60,288 nt of DNA from Microcoleus sp. EPA2 (GCA_020882975.1 JAHRFD010000030.1:1-60288); one strand, 5' to 3'. Numbered from the stretch's first letter, positions 25,782-35,106 are shown. Notes: generated from the letters alone by a model not told the origin. A program made the numbers and translations.

Positions 25782-26393
25782 TTACTCACCGGCAGCAAAT
25801 ACCTGTTCTGCCCGCAAATTTAAATTGGGAAATGTTGGCGAAATTATAGGCTCGCTTCCTCGAAATTGTTCTCTTTGATAAACTCCTGCAATTAACTGAT
25901 AAACTGTAACTACAGGCTGTTTGGGCGAACCGATATAGCGCTTGCCTCCCAGACCTAAATAATCGGCAATCCAATATTCAGGAATGCCTAAAGCTTCGTA
26001 GTCTTCCACTTTCCGCGCGTAGTCATTTTGCCAATTGGTACTGACTACTTCTACTACTAATTTAACGGAATTACCGAGAGTAATGACTGGCTCGGTTTTC
26101 CATAACGGTTCATTTATCAAAATAGCGCGATCGAGAATTGCAATATCTGGCCTAAAAGCTGAATTACCACCTAACGGTTTAATCAAGCATTTCATCGGAA
26201 TGAACCAAGGTAAATTTAGCAAATCAATTGCCACGTTAAGCTTGCGATTGATTAATCCAGTAACTTGTTCGTGGGGGCCAGTCGGTTCCAAATCGATTAA
26301 TTCTCCATCGATTAATTCGTAGCAGACTTCATCTAGATAGTTAGCAATGAATGCCTGAAAGCTTAGGACACCTGTATCGATCGCGGAAACCAT
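25782..26393 (-). CDS. Uma2 family (DUF820) predicted endonuclease
   Basis: A 203-residue Uma2 protein of a different subgroup from the one at 19350. Motifs are YELIDGELIDLEPTGPHEQV, FRPDIAILDRAIL (active-site Asp), KLVVEVVSTNWQNDYARKVE (Glu ... Lys) and GIPEYWIADYLGLGGKRYIG. The C-terminus SPTFPNLNLRAEQVF is typical. The fold predicts a PD-(D/E)XK nuclease; no role is known. It is isolated on the minus strand. Confidence 0.88.
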   Translation of the reverse strand: MVSAIDTGVLSFQAFIANYLDEVCYELIDGELIDLEPTGPHEQVTGLINRKLNVAIDLLNLPWFIPMKCLIKPLGGNSAFRPDIAILDRAILINEPLWKTEPVITLGNSVKLVVEVVSTNWQNDYARKVEDYEALGIPEYWIADYLGLGGKRYIGSPKQPVVTVYQLIAGVYQREQFRGSEPIISPTFPNLNLRAEQVFAAGE

Positions 26394-26686
26394 AGATCTT
26401 TTTCCTAGCTCCGTTTGCTTTAATTATATCATATCTCTTATTGTTCAAATAAAGATGGCATATCTCGGCGACCGCATTGACTCTCGCGTGCTTGCCGCAA
26501 ACGCTCCAGAATCCCTGCGATAGCTGACTAACCCATTTTTCCGAAAAAACAAATCAGATCTCTACAGTAAAGTATAAAATGTTCAGTGGGTGCTTTCCCA
26601 GCCACGGAGAAATCATGATTACATCTCACGGCTGAAGAAGAAATTTGCTATAAATTGCAAAACTCAACTCTATTGGAGCAAAACCT
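26394..26686. other. Spacer with a short gene remnant
   Basis: Apart from the minus-strand remnant at 26438-26524, only A/T-rich DNA is seen before the GTG of the TerB-like gene. Confidence 0.5.
26438..26524 (-). pseudogene. C-terminal remnant of a small protein gene
   Basis: A minus-strand frame reads AIAGILERLRQARESQCG and a short acidic/Phe end, then TAA at 26438-26440. An in-frame TAG lies four bases before its first codon. The pattern looks like the C-terminus of a small cyanobacterial protein of the toxin-antitoxin type, but the rest is missing. It is recognised by pattern only. Confidence 0.35.
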
Positions 26687-27694
26687 GTGGGCCAGTTCGA
26701 TCAAATATTCAATTCCGAAGATACGTCCGAAGTAAGTTTGAGTTCCGAGGAATCTTTAGCAGCAGTAGCATTTGTTGCAGCTTTGGCCAATTCTCCTGAC
26801 ACTGATGCAGATATCTTAGAAAGCGTACTTTGGGAATCGGAAATCTTTGCTGAATATTCCGAAGATGATATGTCAGCCATCCTCAAAAAACTCGCAGGCA
26901 TTTCTACCCAAGATGGTGTGGGAGCATTATTTAATACCGCTTGGGAGTCCATTCCAGATGAATTAGTCTTAGATGCTTTTGCTGTCACCGTAGCTATGTT
27001 TGTCGTAGATGGCGAAGTCTCTGACAAATACCAGCATTTTTTGCAGGAGTTCCAGCAAGCATTAGGTTTGGAAGATGAGGAAGCTCAAGAAATTATCGAG
27101 GAGGTAATTGTTGCTTATTCACAATCTGATGAGGAAGTTTCTGATTTTGATGCGGGATTGTACGAGTCTCCAGAAGGCAATTTTACTGTCCCTATTCCAG
27201 TTGACCCCCAACAGGGCGGTAAAATTGATGAACAAGAAGGTAGTGTTACTTTTTCTGATGACTTTGGCGTTTTGCTGAAAATTGATTATTTCCCGATTGG
27301 TGGTGAAGTGGCAGAATTCATCGAGTCTGTTGGGGAAGCAGCTTATCTTAGTTCGTTTCTCAACAATTTTATTGATGGCGCAATTCTTGGTACTTTTCCT
27401 CAGTCCAAGTTACTGCACGCCGAATCCTTAGAAAATGAAGAAGCTTATTTTGCGGTTGTTGATATACCTGGTGGTGCAACTATCAGTGTCCAGAAAAACT
27501 TGGGTTCTAGGACTCGGCTGAATGCCTATCGAGGATTTTTGTCTTTTATCGCTGAGGGTGTTTGTTATACGATCAGTTCTCAGATAGTTTATCAGGAAGC
27601 GGATGAAGACGGTTCTCTGGAATCTGAAGTAGAGGTAATTATGGACAAAATTTTAGACTTTATTGAGACTATCGAATTTGCAGAACCTGTATAA
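26687..27694 (+). CDS. TerB-like N-terminal domain protein (GTG start)
   Basis: A 335-residue acidic protein. Residues ~15-150 resemble the helical TerB (tellurite resistance) fold: SSEESLAAVAFVAALANSPD, LDAFAVTVAMFVVDGEVSDK and EEAQEIIEEVIVAYSQ. The C-terminal half (~165-335) is a beta-rich domain I do not recognise (EGNFTVPIPVDPQQGG, then VDIPGGATISVQKN). Glu and Asp dominate and there is no membrane segment. Start is GTG 26687. The link to tellurite is only by family name. Confidence 0.7.
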   Translation: MGQFDQIFNSEDTSEVSLSSEESLAAVAFVAALANSPDTDADILESVLWESEIFAEYSEDDMSAILKKLAGISTQDGVGALFNTAWESIPDELVLDAFAVTVAMFVVDGEVSDKYQHFLQEFQQALGLEDEEAQEIIEEVIVAYSQSDEEVSDFDAGLYESPEGNFTVPIPVDPQQGGKIDEQEGSVTFSDDFGVLLKIDYFPIGGEVAEFIESVGEAAYLSSFLNNFIDGAILGTFPQSKLLHAESLENEEAYFAVVDIPGGATISVQKNLGSRTRLNAYRGFLSFIAEGVCYTISSQIVYQEADEDGSLESEVEVIMDKILDFIETIEFAEPV

Positions 27695-27813
27695 AATTGT
27701 ACGATCGAGCACTGGGTAAAAAAACCAGTTCTCGATCGCACTTCCCGATTTTTCTAGTCAACCAAACTCGATCGACAGCAGCAATCAGCCACAATCTGAG
27801 GTAACATAGTCTC

Positions 27814-28359
27814 CTAGTTAGTAGTCTGAGCTTCCTGCAACCTTTGCTTGAGTTCTTCCAGAGCGCTTGCCCAGCGTGGATCTGGCTGCACCGAACCGGA
27901 ATCAGCGCTAGAGGAAGTTGTGGTGGCTGGATTGCGACGAGACTTGTTGTTATCCCGACGGCGACTGCTTTTACCAGAACCTCCGCCACCAGTGCTAGGG
28001 GAAGCATCGCGCCGCTGTTGCTGTGGCTGACCCTGGGAAGGTGCCGAGGCTAACTGTGGCGATTGAGGTGACTGCTGTTGATCGTCATCACCCTTGTCCG
28101 ATTTACCTTTAGAGCGTGGCAGTGCCTTCTCTATTTTCAGCGGGTTTTCCTTGAACATCAAGCCATTGTATTTTTCAATAACTTGGTCTGCTTGTTCATC
28201 AGTCAACACCGTTACAAAACCGAATCCTCTGCATTTACCAGTTTTACGGTCTGTAATTACCTTTGTGGTTACAGATTCACCCTCTGGTGCAAAAACATCT
28301 TGCAGTTCTTGGCGATCGAGTTCTTTTGGTAGATTGCCAACATATAGACGAATAGACAT
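27814..28359 (-). CDS. RRM-domain RNA-binding protein
   Basis: A 181-residue protein. Residues 1-~82 are one RRM with RNP2 LYVGNL (5-10) and RNP1 CRGFGFVTV (43-51), both intact. The remainder is low-complexity (Gln/Ser/Pro, then basic RRRDNNKSRRN) with a final helix PRWASALEELKQRLQEAQ. Cyanobacterial Rbp proteins are often cold-induced and bind mRNAs. A strong GGAGG site precedes the ATG. The long upstream spacer may be an extended leader. Confidence 0.9.
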   Translation of the reverse strand: MSIRLYVGNLPKELDRQELQDVFAPEGESVTTKVITDRKTGKCRGFGFVTVLTDEQADQVIEKYNGLMFKENPLKIEKALPRSKGKSDKGDDDQQQSPQSPQLASAPSQGQPQQQRRDASPSTGGGGSGKSSRRRDNNKSRRNPATTTSSSADSGSVQPDPRWASALEELKQRLQEAQTTN

Positions 28360-28978
28360 GAAAAATTCCTCCAGACTTGGATTTTAATTAGTTTGATCGA
28401 ACAGCATTACCCGAAGTCAACTGAATATTGACCGCAGAGAAAGACGACTTTACCGCAGAATCTGCGCGTTCTTCCGACCAACCTTGACAGCTTCCGCCAC
28501 CTTTTAGAAAAAGATAATCTACTCTCCTGAAGCCGCAACTTGGCAGCCTATGCAGAGAGATCTTAAATCTAAGGTTGTTCTGTAAACTTTTAGTCATCAC
28601 TCAAATGTTGAGGCTTTTGGCTATTCTGTATTATTTGCTTCCGGTTTTGATTCAGAATGTTTATAGCCAGCGGCGTGTAGAAATTTATTTCCCAGGATGT
28701 CAATTGTAAGCGATCGGAATGCCAGTATTCAGTTTAATACGGTGATGGGTAAAATCCCTAACATTTTTTCAGCCAGTAATTTTACCTCGCTCCTAATGCT
28801 GAGGACTATTTACCCCAATCTCCCTTGAATCGGGTTGGGGAGTTTCTGACCATCATTTAAAGGTATCACAGCCTTGGCAACCCCAGCTAGTTATTTAGGA
28901 AGATTCACGATCAATTTAACCGAAACCATCTCTGAATCACTTTTGTGAATTCATCTCCTACAGCGAAAGTGGCTGTAG
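28360..28978. other. Long spacer upstream of the RRM gene, no gene seen
   Basis: About 620 bp without a convincing reading frame. It contains a hairpin at 28813-28840 (CCCCAA...TTGGGG with inner CCC/GGG) and a stem CTACAGC/GCTGTAG at 28959-28979. It probably holds the promoter and 5' leader of the RRM gene. A small RNA cannot be excluded, but I recognise none. Confidence 0.5.
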
Positions 28979-29002
28979 AAAAAAACAGCCGACAAGCGGC
29001 TG
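28979..29002 (-). terminator. Rho-independent terminator of the M48-like gene
   Basis: Read on the minus strand: stem CAGCCG, loop CTTGT, stem CGGCTG, then TTTTTTT. It lies about 195 bp after the stop at 29198. Confidence 0.75.
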
Positions 29003-29197
29003 GCTCAATTTGCTGTGTTGGGAGGTTGACAACTTTTACGCAATACCTTTGCGGTTTTAGTCACTGAAGTGATTGCGATCGGTCGGCCAATCAAATTTAT
29101 GTAACTAAATGTAACAGGATGTCGGTAAAAAAGCAACTTTTCTTTACACTGAAGTTCCCCTCCCACAGCTCACCCACCCCCCCCAAGGGGATGCCGC

Positions 29198-31672
29198 CTA
29201 TCGATACATTTCTCCCTGAAAAATGATATATGCTCCCCAAATAGCACCAGCAAAGGCTAAAATCGCAGACCAGATAGGATGTCCGCTGTGGCTAACTCTG
29301 CCACCTTGACTGCGGAGGGTTTCGAGATCGATCGCCACAGTAGCTCCCCGTCGCAGCCAACCAGTCGCCACCACCGATTGTCCTACCAAATCACTAGGAC
29401 GAGTAGGTTGTGGCCACAAAGAGCCGATCGGACCAAACCTCGAAACATAGTGTAACCTCACCAACCCAGTCTCCGTCTGCAAAATCAAATCCTGTCCCAG
29501 CCAATTAGCCATACCCGATCGCCCCAAAAGTTTCCCCTGCAACCCCACTGGTTGAGCATCCAAGGGCAAACTATCCGAATTTGACAAAATTTGAGGTAAA
29601 CTCGGTGCAGTGACTGCTCTCGGCACAAGATCAGGGAAAAAATCATTAATCCGCATCAAAGTACCAAGACAAAAGCCGATCGGCAAACAGCCCCACAGAA
29701 TAGATCGATCGCCCCAAAGCCAATCCAACCACCAGATACTCGTCCTGGACAAAATCCCCCCAATCAGCCACAGCACCCCCACAATCGCCAAACTCATGGG
29801 AATTCCAAAAAAAGGCGCACCTTGTAAAAGTAGGGGCGGTGGATGGCGCCGCCAAAATTTTGAATTAAATAGATCGGAAACCTGGAATTTGCCCTTAGTA
29901 GACTCCAAAGTTCCGAGATTCGCCAAATCCAACTCAGTTTCAAGTTGCCAGAATTGAGCATAAAGAGCCAACAACTTTAAACGTTCACCCATTAAAGGAT
30001 GCGTGCTGTTAACCGTCAACCAATTGCGACAAGGATTGCTGACATCCCACAGCAAAATCTGTTCCAGAGGCGCGTGTAATCCAGCCGAACCAATAGTTAC
30101 AGCTTGTCCCAGCCCCACAGGAAATAGCAGCTCGAAACCTTCGAGGAAAAAGCTAGTTTGCTGCTGCTGCTCAATATTTTTCGCCATCCCGATCGCAATT
30201 TTAGCCAGAGCCCGCGTCAAACCATTGGGATTCCCCGTAATTTCTGCCGCGGTGCGATCGCTAAAATATACTCGACGGCGCGACACCCACAACATCGGCC
30301 ATCTCAGCAACTTATAAATCCCGTAACTTCCAGCAGAAATCCCAGCCGCCAAAACTTTGACAACAGAACGAAAAAACTCGATCGAAATTAAACCAGATAA
30401 CCGCTCCTCCCAGTGCACCACCAGCCCATAAATCAGGTAAGGAATCTGAATTACCAAAACCGCCAAGGACAGCGGTGCAAAATCCCAGTGAGCGATGTGC
30501 GCCAATTCCCGCGCCAAAATAGTCGCAATTTCATCCTCCGTCAATTGGTCCAAAAGTCCCTGACTCACAGCAATCCGAGCAAATCTCGGCAAACAGCCAT
30601 AACTGAAAGCTACTGGTACATCAATCGGTAACAATTGGAGCACTGGGGCCGGCATATTCTGCTGTTTACAAAAATTTCGCACTACCCGATTAGCTTCTTT
30701 GCTGGACTTCAATAAAGTTACCCCCCCCAGAGGTTCCATCCCACAAATCAGTTTCAACACTGCATCTATCAACCAGGGAGAGGAAGCTAGTAGCAATCCG
30801 AACATAAATTGCACAAAAGCAGTCGGATCTCGATAAAAAATCTGAATCGGCGCAAACACCGGCAGTCTAGTAAATATGTATAACTGAACCAACAGAGCAT
30901 TAACATTGGTCAGCAGGAATTCCAGGATGAATCGCGCCATCAAAAATAGTGCGATCGTACAGGCGAGTGTCTCCACCCGAAAACGCGCCAATTTCAGCAG
31001 TTTGAGCTTGCGCCACCCGGAAGCAGCACGCCCCGAATTGCGCCAAATCAGTTCGTAAGTATCTCGATTTACAACTCCGGGGACATCTGTGGGAGCATCT
31101 GAGTCGGCGACGGTGGTGGTGGAGGTTTCTGGTTCTGAAGTCTTGACCAGAGGTGGTTTGGGGGGTGCAGGTACTGGCGGAATCTGTGGCGATTTAACGT
31201 TTTTTTGCCTGCTAGTCTGCTCAAAACCCACCAAATCTGTTTTTTGGTCGGTTGATGGTCGATCGCCTGTGGGCGATATTTTCGGTGGTGAATTGCCAAC
31301 ATCAAAGGGGACGAAGCCAGTTTTTGGGGGAGTGGCTGGAATTTTTAGTGGATTTTCCGGTGGTTTTGGGGGGCGACGATCGCTCAATGTGGTTAAAGTG
31401 CGATCGGCCCAAGTTTTGACTTGAGTATGGGGATGTTTGGTGAGGGAAGTGCACAGGGCGATGGATTTTTGAAGATTACCAGTCGCTTTATAGGCCATCA
31501 CCAACCCCATTTCGGCCCGCGTACCCAGTGGCTGATTGGTGGCGGATTCAGCAACAGATTCTAAAAGGGCGATCGCCCGATCGTAATCCTGTTGTTTCAA
31601 AGCAGCCAAACCAGCATCTAGAGACTGTTTCATAGATGAATCCGATTGATTGGGATTAGGTGGAGGTACCAT
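29198..31672 (-). CDS. M48 family metalloprotease-like membrane protein with altered HEXXH
   Basis: An 824-residue protein. Residues ~15-100 look like TPR-type helices (LDAGLAALKQQDYDRAIALL), followed by a Pro-rich linker. Several membrane segments lie at ~235-310 and an HtpX/M48-like domain at ~320-560. The zinc motif region reads LARELAHIAHWDF: the first His of HEXXH is Arg388 (R-E-L-A-H). The later Glu site may be in the DRTAAEITGNPNG segment. The C-terminal quarter has two more hydrophobic stretches and a beta-rich domain (GLQGKLLGRSG, GLVRLHYVSRFGP). Loss of the first zinc His suggests an inactive or altered peptidase. It is monocistronic with its own terminator. Confidence 0.75.
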   Translation of the reverse strand: MVPPPNPNQSDSSMKQSLDAGLAALKQQDYDRAIALLESVAESATNQPLGTRAEMGLVMAYKATGNLQKSIALCTSLTKHPHTQVKTWADRTLTTLSDRRPPKPPENPLKIPATPPKTGFVPFDVGNSPPKISPTGDRPSTDQKTDLVGFEQTSRQKNVKSPQIPPVPAPPKPPLVKTSEPETSTTTVADSDAPTDVPGVVNRDTYELIWRNSGRAASGWRKLKLLKLARFRVETLACTIALFLMARFILEFLLTNVNALLVQLYIFTRLPVFAPIQIFYRDPTAFVQFMFGLLLASSPWLIDAVLKLICGMEPLGGVTLLKSSKEANRVVRNFCKQQNMPAPVLQLLPIDVPVAFSYGCLPRFARIAVSQGLLDQLTEDEIATILARELAHIAHWDFAPLSLAVLVIQIPYLIYGLVVHWEERLSGLISIEFFRSVVKVLAAGISAGSYGIYKLLRWPMLWVSRRRVYFSDRTAAEITGNPNGLTRALAKIAIGMAKNIEQQQQTSFFLEGFELLFPVGLGQAVTIGSAGLHAPLEQILLWDVSNPCRNWLTVNSTHPLMGERLKLLALYAQFWQLETELDLANLGTLESTKGKFQVSDLFNSKFWRRHPPPLLLQGAPFFGIPMSLAIVGVLWLIGGILSRTSIWWLDWLWGDRSILWGCLPIGFCLGTLMRINDFFPDLVPRAVTAPSLPQILSNSDSLPLDAQPVGLQGKLLGRSGMANWLGQDLILQTETGLVRLHYVSRFGPIGSLWPQPTRPSDLVGQSVVATGWLRRGATVAIDLETLRSQGGRVSHSGHPIWSAILAFAGAIWGAYIIFQGEMYR

Positions 31673-31839
31673 GACAGTGCCGGCGATCGCGTCTTGTCTA
31701 AGATAGCCTAAGCTTGAAAAATAGATAACTGGGTTTCAATGTTTAAATATTATAAATAACTGGCTCTTCTGCCATTTCCACAACCAAATAGATTCCCGTT
31801 CCACAAGAATATTGATTTTTTGCGGAACGGATTCCCAGC

Positions 31840-32463
31840 CTACTTAGTCTTATCCAAATTCCGCGACTCCAACCAAATAGGAATTGCAATCCAAGCCACT
31901 GCTAACAGTAAAGCCACTACCGCAAATTGAGCAGCCCAAGCTACCAATTTCTCTAAAGACACAACTTGTCCTAAAAAGTAGGATAAACTTACCATTACAG
32001 AGGCCCAACTGGCGGCACCGAGAATGTTGAACAGCGAAAATTTCCAAAAAGGCATTTCGGCTATTCCTGCTAGGGGGCTGGCAAAAATTCGCAGCAGTGC
32101 GATGAACCTGCCTAAAAAAACAGCCTTAGCTGCATTTTCGCTAAACTTTTCTTTCAAGTCAAACAGTTGTTCTTCTCGAAAACGAAAGATTTTTCCTAGC
32201 TTCAGCAACAGTGGCCAGCCACCGTATCTGCCGATCGCATAACCAAAATTCCCCCCCAATGTAGCACCGGCGATCGCACTTCCGAGTACAAACCAATAGT
32301 TCAGTTCCCCACTGCCGGCTAAAAAGCCACCAGCAATCGTAATCGTCTCCCCAGGGAGAGGAATTCCCAGATTTTCCAGTAAAATTCCCAGAAATATTGC
32401 CCAGTAGCCGTAATCCTGAGCAAATTTCTGAATAGTCTCTAGCGATAAAAACTCAAAAGACAT
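31840..32463 (-). CDS. DedA family membrane protein
   Basis: A 207-residue integral membrane protein of the DedA/VTT family. Seen are ENLGIPLPGETITIAGGFLAG near residue 30, GATLGGNFGYAIGRYGG near residue 66, and FLGRFIALLRIFASPLAGI near residue 116 with the conserved Arg-rich motif. Family members act in membrane lipid distribution (undecaprenyl-phosphate or phospholipid translocation) and proton homeostasis. The gene has no neighbour in its transcript. Confidence 0.93.
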   Translation of the reverse strand: MSFEFLSLETIQKFAQDYGYWAIFLGILLENLGIPLPGETITIAGGFLAGSGELNYWFVLGSAIAGATLGGNFGYAIGRYGGWPLLLKLGKIFRFREEQLFDLKEKFSENAAKAVFLGRFIALLRIFASPLAGIAEMPFWKFSLFNILGAASWASVMVSLSYFLGQVVSLEKLVAWAAQFAVVALLLAVAWIAIPIWLESRNLDKTK

Positions 32464-32785
32464 TCGATACTGCCTTCGTAAACTTTTGCAAAGCTCAATA
32501 CTTTTATATATTGGCTTGATTCAGCCAATAGTGCAATCTTTCATTGTGATGACAAACACAAGAGATTAGCGATCGATCGCTCAAAAAAAAACTATCCTTT
32601 CACAGATGATAAGTCTATCCGCCATGATTCGGATTCCATTCCGGGCGATCGCCAACCAGCCCAGAGTCTCTTGAAAGCGCTACCCCACCAATTTTTGGGT
32701 CTAAGACGGGCTAGCAGTCAAGCAAAAATAGGTATTAAAGCAGGATTTGGTATTATTCCTAGGCTCCAATCCCAAAGTAACACTT
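32464..32785. other. Spacer between divergent dedA and STAS genes
   Basis: 322 bp holding promoter DNA for both genes. HIP1-like sites occur at 32570-32580 and 32644-32651. No reading frame or clear operator was found. Confidence 0.5.
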
Positions 32786-33094
32786 ATGGCCTTTCCCAAC
32801 TACCAACAACGCATCGTCCTCCAACCACAAAACTGCCTCGACTCTCAAGCCAGCACTATCCTGCAACAACAGCTAGCAGCCATAGCACCCGATCGCCACA
32901 AACTCTGGGTGATTGACATGAGCGACGTAGACTTTATTGACAGTTCCGGGCTCTGCGCCTTAGTAGGCGGACTCAATATCGCCCGCCAGCGGGGATGTCG
33001 CCTCGTCATCTGTAACTTATCAGCCACAGTCAGGCTGATCTTTGAAATCACTCAACTAGACCAACTTTTTGAAATCTTCGACTCTTTTGATTGA
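32786..33094 (+). CDS. STAS-domain anti-sigma-factor antagonist-like protein
   Basis: A 102-residue STAS protein. The phosphorylation loop IDSSGL (51-56) is intact, after KLWVIDMSDVDF, and the C-terminal helix includes LIFEITQLDQLFEIFD. Such proteins are switched by Ser phosphorylation by an HPK-type kinase and bind a partner. No kinase or phosphatase gene is nearby. ATG 32786 fits the family start. The last 47 bp overlap the end of the convergent gene at 33048. Confidence 0.88.
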   Translation: MAFPNYQQRIVLQPQNCLDSQASTILQQQLAAIAPDRHKLWVIDMSDVDFIDSSGLCALVGGLNIARQRGCRLVICNLSATVRLIFEITQLDQLFEIFDSFD

Positions 33095-33740
33095 CATATC
33101 CAGAGCTAATTTGAATATCATAAATTGGCATATTTGTCAAGCACAACCAATGACAAACAAATAAATCCGGCAGTTGAACCCCCACAGAAGCGATCGCCGG
33201 TGCAGCGGGAAAAGGCCAAAGTCGATCGAAACAAATCCTGTCCCCAGCCAACCCGAACTGCATCAAATAAGTGGCTGGCGGTGCATTTAACAGAGCCAGC
33301 AAACGGTAAGCCAAGTCATACAACTCTTGTCGCCAAACATCGGACAAATGCAGGGGTTGAAAATAGCTCAACTCCCCAGACTGCTGGTTGGCCTCAACAG
33401 CGATCGCCTCAGCATACAGAGGGCCCTTCGCCGTCCACACCACAGGCAACCAGAAATCGCCCTCCCCAGTCGGAACTTGCAACTCCTGTTGTGCCCGCAC
33501 CCGCGCCGCGGAGACATCGCGACAAAATTTAAACAAATCTTGAGCGGGAAACACCAGATGGGACGGCACATCCAGTGTCAAAGCACAAATCATGGCATCT
33601 TTGTGAGCGATCGCCCCACCGTCTAGGTCCGCAACTCCACAGATCTTCACATCAGTGGCAGAATTAACATTGGCGATCGCAGCCGACAGAGCCAAGGCTG
33701 CTGTCCTATTGGCATCCGCCACAATCAAAACCCTAGACAT
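33048..33740 (-). CDS. Conserved cyanobacterial hypothetical protein (230 aa)
   Basis: It begins MSRVLIVADANRTAALALSA, a Rossmann-like start. The C-terminal half has AEAIAVEANQQSGELSYFQP and QFGLAGDRICFDRLWPFPAA, which recall the end of ATP-grasp (PurK-like) proteins. I see no ATP-binding loop, so an enzymatic role is unproved. ATG 33740 overlaps the stop of the coiled-coil gene (8 bp), implying coupled translation. The 3' end overlaps the convergent STAS gene by 47 bp. Confidence 0.7.
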   Translation of the reverse strand: MSRVLIVADANRTAALALSAAIANVNSATDVKICGVADLDGGAIAHKDAMICALTLDVPSHLVFPAQDLFKFCRDVSAARVRAQQELQVPTGEGDFWLPVVWTAKGPLYAEAIAVEANQQSGELSYFQPLHLSDVWRQELYDLAYRLLALLNAPPATYLMQFGLAGDRICFDRLWPFPAAPAIASVGVQLPDLFVCHWLCLTNMPIYDIQISSGYVNQKSRRFQKVGLVE

Positions 33741-34290
33741 TGCCAAAGCTCGGCATCTGAATGCCCCGATTGTCATCAGACTCTACAGTTGGCAAATCCA
33801 AACCTTTAGCCTTGCGGCTGCGCACGGCGAGACGGTAAGTTACGCTCTGCAATTCAGTATGCAGTTGGCGGTTTTCCTTTTGTAGTTGTTCCAATTTTTC
33901 CTTAATCGGCTCGATCCGCTCGGCAAACTTCTGGCGGTAAACTCCGGGTAATTCCTGAACTACCTGTTCCAGCATCCGAGAGCGATCGGTCAATTCTTGC
34001 ACAGACTGCCGCAGTTGGTAAACTTCAGCATCCCGCTCGGCAATTTGTTCTTGATAAAAACCGACCTGTTCTTCAACAGCTTGGAGTTGTTCCCGCATCG
34101 CCTGCATTTGAGCGATTTGGCGATCGGAAACCGACGGTGCCGGCACAAAACTGGTATTTCCCTTCACCAGTCTGAACAGCTCTTGAGACAACTGCTGCAC
34201 CAATTGGTCGCGCATTTGCAGTTCTTCGTTGAGACGAGACACTTCCGATTGCAGTTCTTTGGTGCTTACAAGTTTACTGGGGTTCATCAT
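33733..34290 (-). CDS. Coiled-coil protein (possibly the Npun_F5560 family)
   Basis: A 185-residue, almost entirely coiled-coil protein: LQSEVSRLNEELQMRDQLVQ near the start, QMQAMREQLQAVEEQVGFYQ in the middle and KEKLEQLQKENRQLHTELQ toward the end. The C-terminus is polar. It resembles a cyanobacterial family I associate with the name Npun_F5560, from memory. ATG 34290 has AAAGGA 6 nt upstream and is favoured over 34320. It forms an operon with the gene at 33048-33740. Confidence 0.7.
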   Translation of the reverse strand: MMNPSKLVSTKELQSEVSRLNEELQMRDQLVQQLSQELFRLVKGNTSFVPAPSVSDRQIAQMQAMREQLQAVEEQVGFYQEQIAERDAEVYQLRQSVQELTDRSRMLEQVVQELPGVYRQKFAERIEPIKEKLEQLQKENRQLHTELQSVTYRLAVRSRKAKGLDLPTVESDDNRGIQMPSFGNV

Positions 34291-34512
34291 CACCAATCCT
34301 TTTGGGCTAACATTTGCCAATAAATCAAATAGTTTACAGAATTATTTAACTAGGTACTAGCTCACTGAGACTGTGCAATGCAGCAGTCCCGCTGATTTTC
34401 TGTCACCACAGTAAACCAGACGTGAGTTTTTTTTAACAAAGTATCTAATTTTATTGTATTTTCTGCTTCCAAGATCCGATCGGCCAATCAAAACTCTACC
34501 AATCAAGCCGAT

Positions 34513-35106
34513 CTAATTAATTACAGCCGAAAGCACCAGCCCTGCTTCATCCAAGCAGCCCCCAAAACAAATAATCCCGTCCTCATGGCCCGCCATCGCC
34601 AGAATTTTGCGATCGCCCAAATTCTCTTCCTCAAACAGCCTAAACATTTCCCATGCCATCCCAGGAGTCCCGTAAGGTATCTCTTTTCTAGTAGTCGGAA
34701 TCTGGAACAGCAGTTGCTGCCACAGTTGAGGGTTATGAACGTGAATGATACCACCGACATCATCCCGATGAAGGTACAGCGCCGCGTGAGTCAGAGACTC
34801 CGAAGAAGCTGGTACCGGCCCGCGACAGCCCAGGAAATTTTTTTCCAAGTTAAATTCGGTGACAGTACAGTAGAATTCAGGCCCTAGATTTGACAAGTGT
34901 GCTGTCTGGGTACCTGAAATTATGAACTGGCAAGAATTACCGAGTCTGACGCTCACGTTACCAAAGCCGATGCCATTGTCATAGACCCCTATTAGTCCCC
35001 AAGAGTGGAGGCGATCGCGCCATGCCATCAAATCTACTATGGTCTCGACAGATACAGGTTCTGCAAAAGTCCAGTCACAGTGGTACTTAACGACTCCTTC
35101 ATCCAT
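34513..35106 (-). CDS. Class II aldolase/adducin family protein
   Basis: A 197-residue protein of the zinc-dependent class II aldolase/adducin fold. Metal ligands are visible as HVHN (near residue 121) and AGHEDGI (near residue 170). The GFGNVSVRLG, SGTQTAHLSNLGPE and SSESLTHAALYLHRDD segments match. Members include fuculose- and ribulose-phosphate aldolases or epimerases. The shortened N-terminal part prevents naming the substrate. It is a single gene. Confidence 0.82.
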   Translation of the reverse strand: MDEGVVKYHCDWTFAEPVSVETIVDLMAWRDRLHSWGLIGVYDNGIGFGNVSVRLGNSCQFIISGTQTAHLSNLGPEFYCTVTEFNLEKNFLGCRGPVPASSESLTHAALYLHRDDVGGIIHVHNPQLWQQLLFQIPTTRKEIPYGTPGMAWEMFRLFEEENLGDRKILAMAGHEDGIICFGGCLDEAGLVLSAVIN

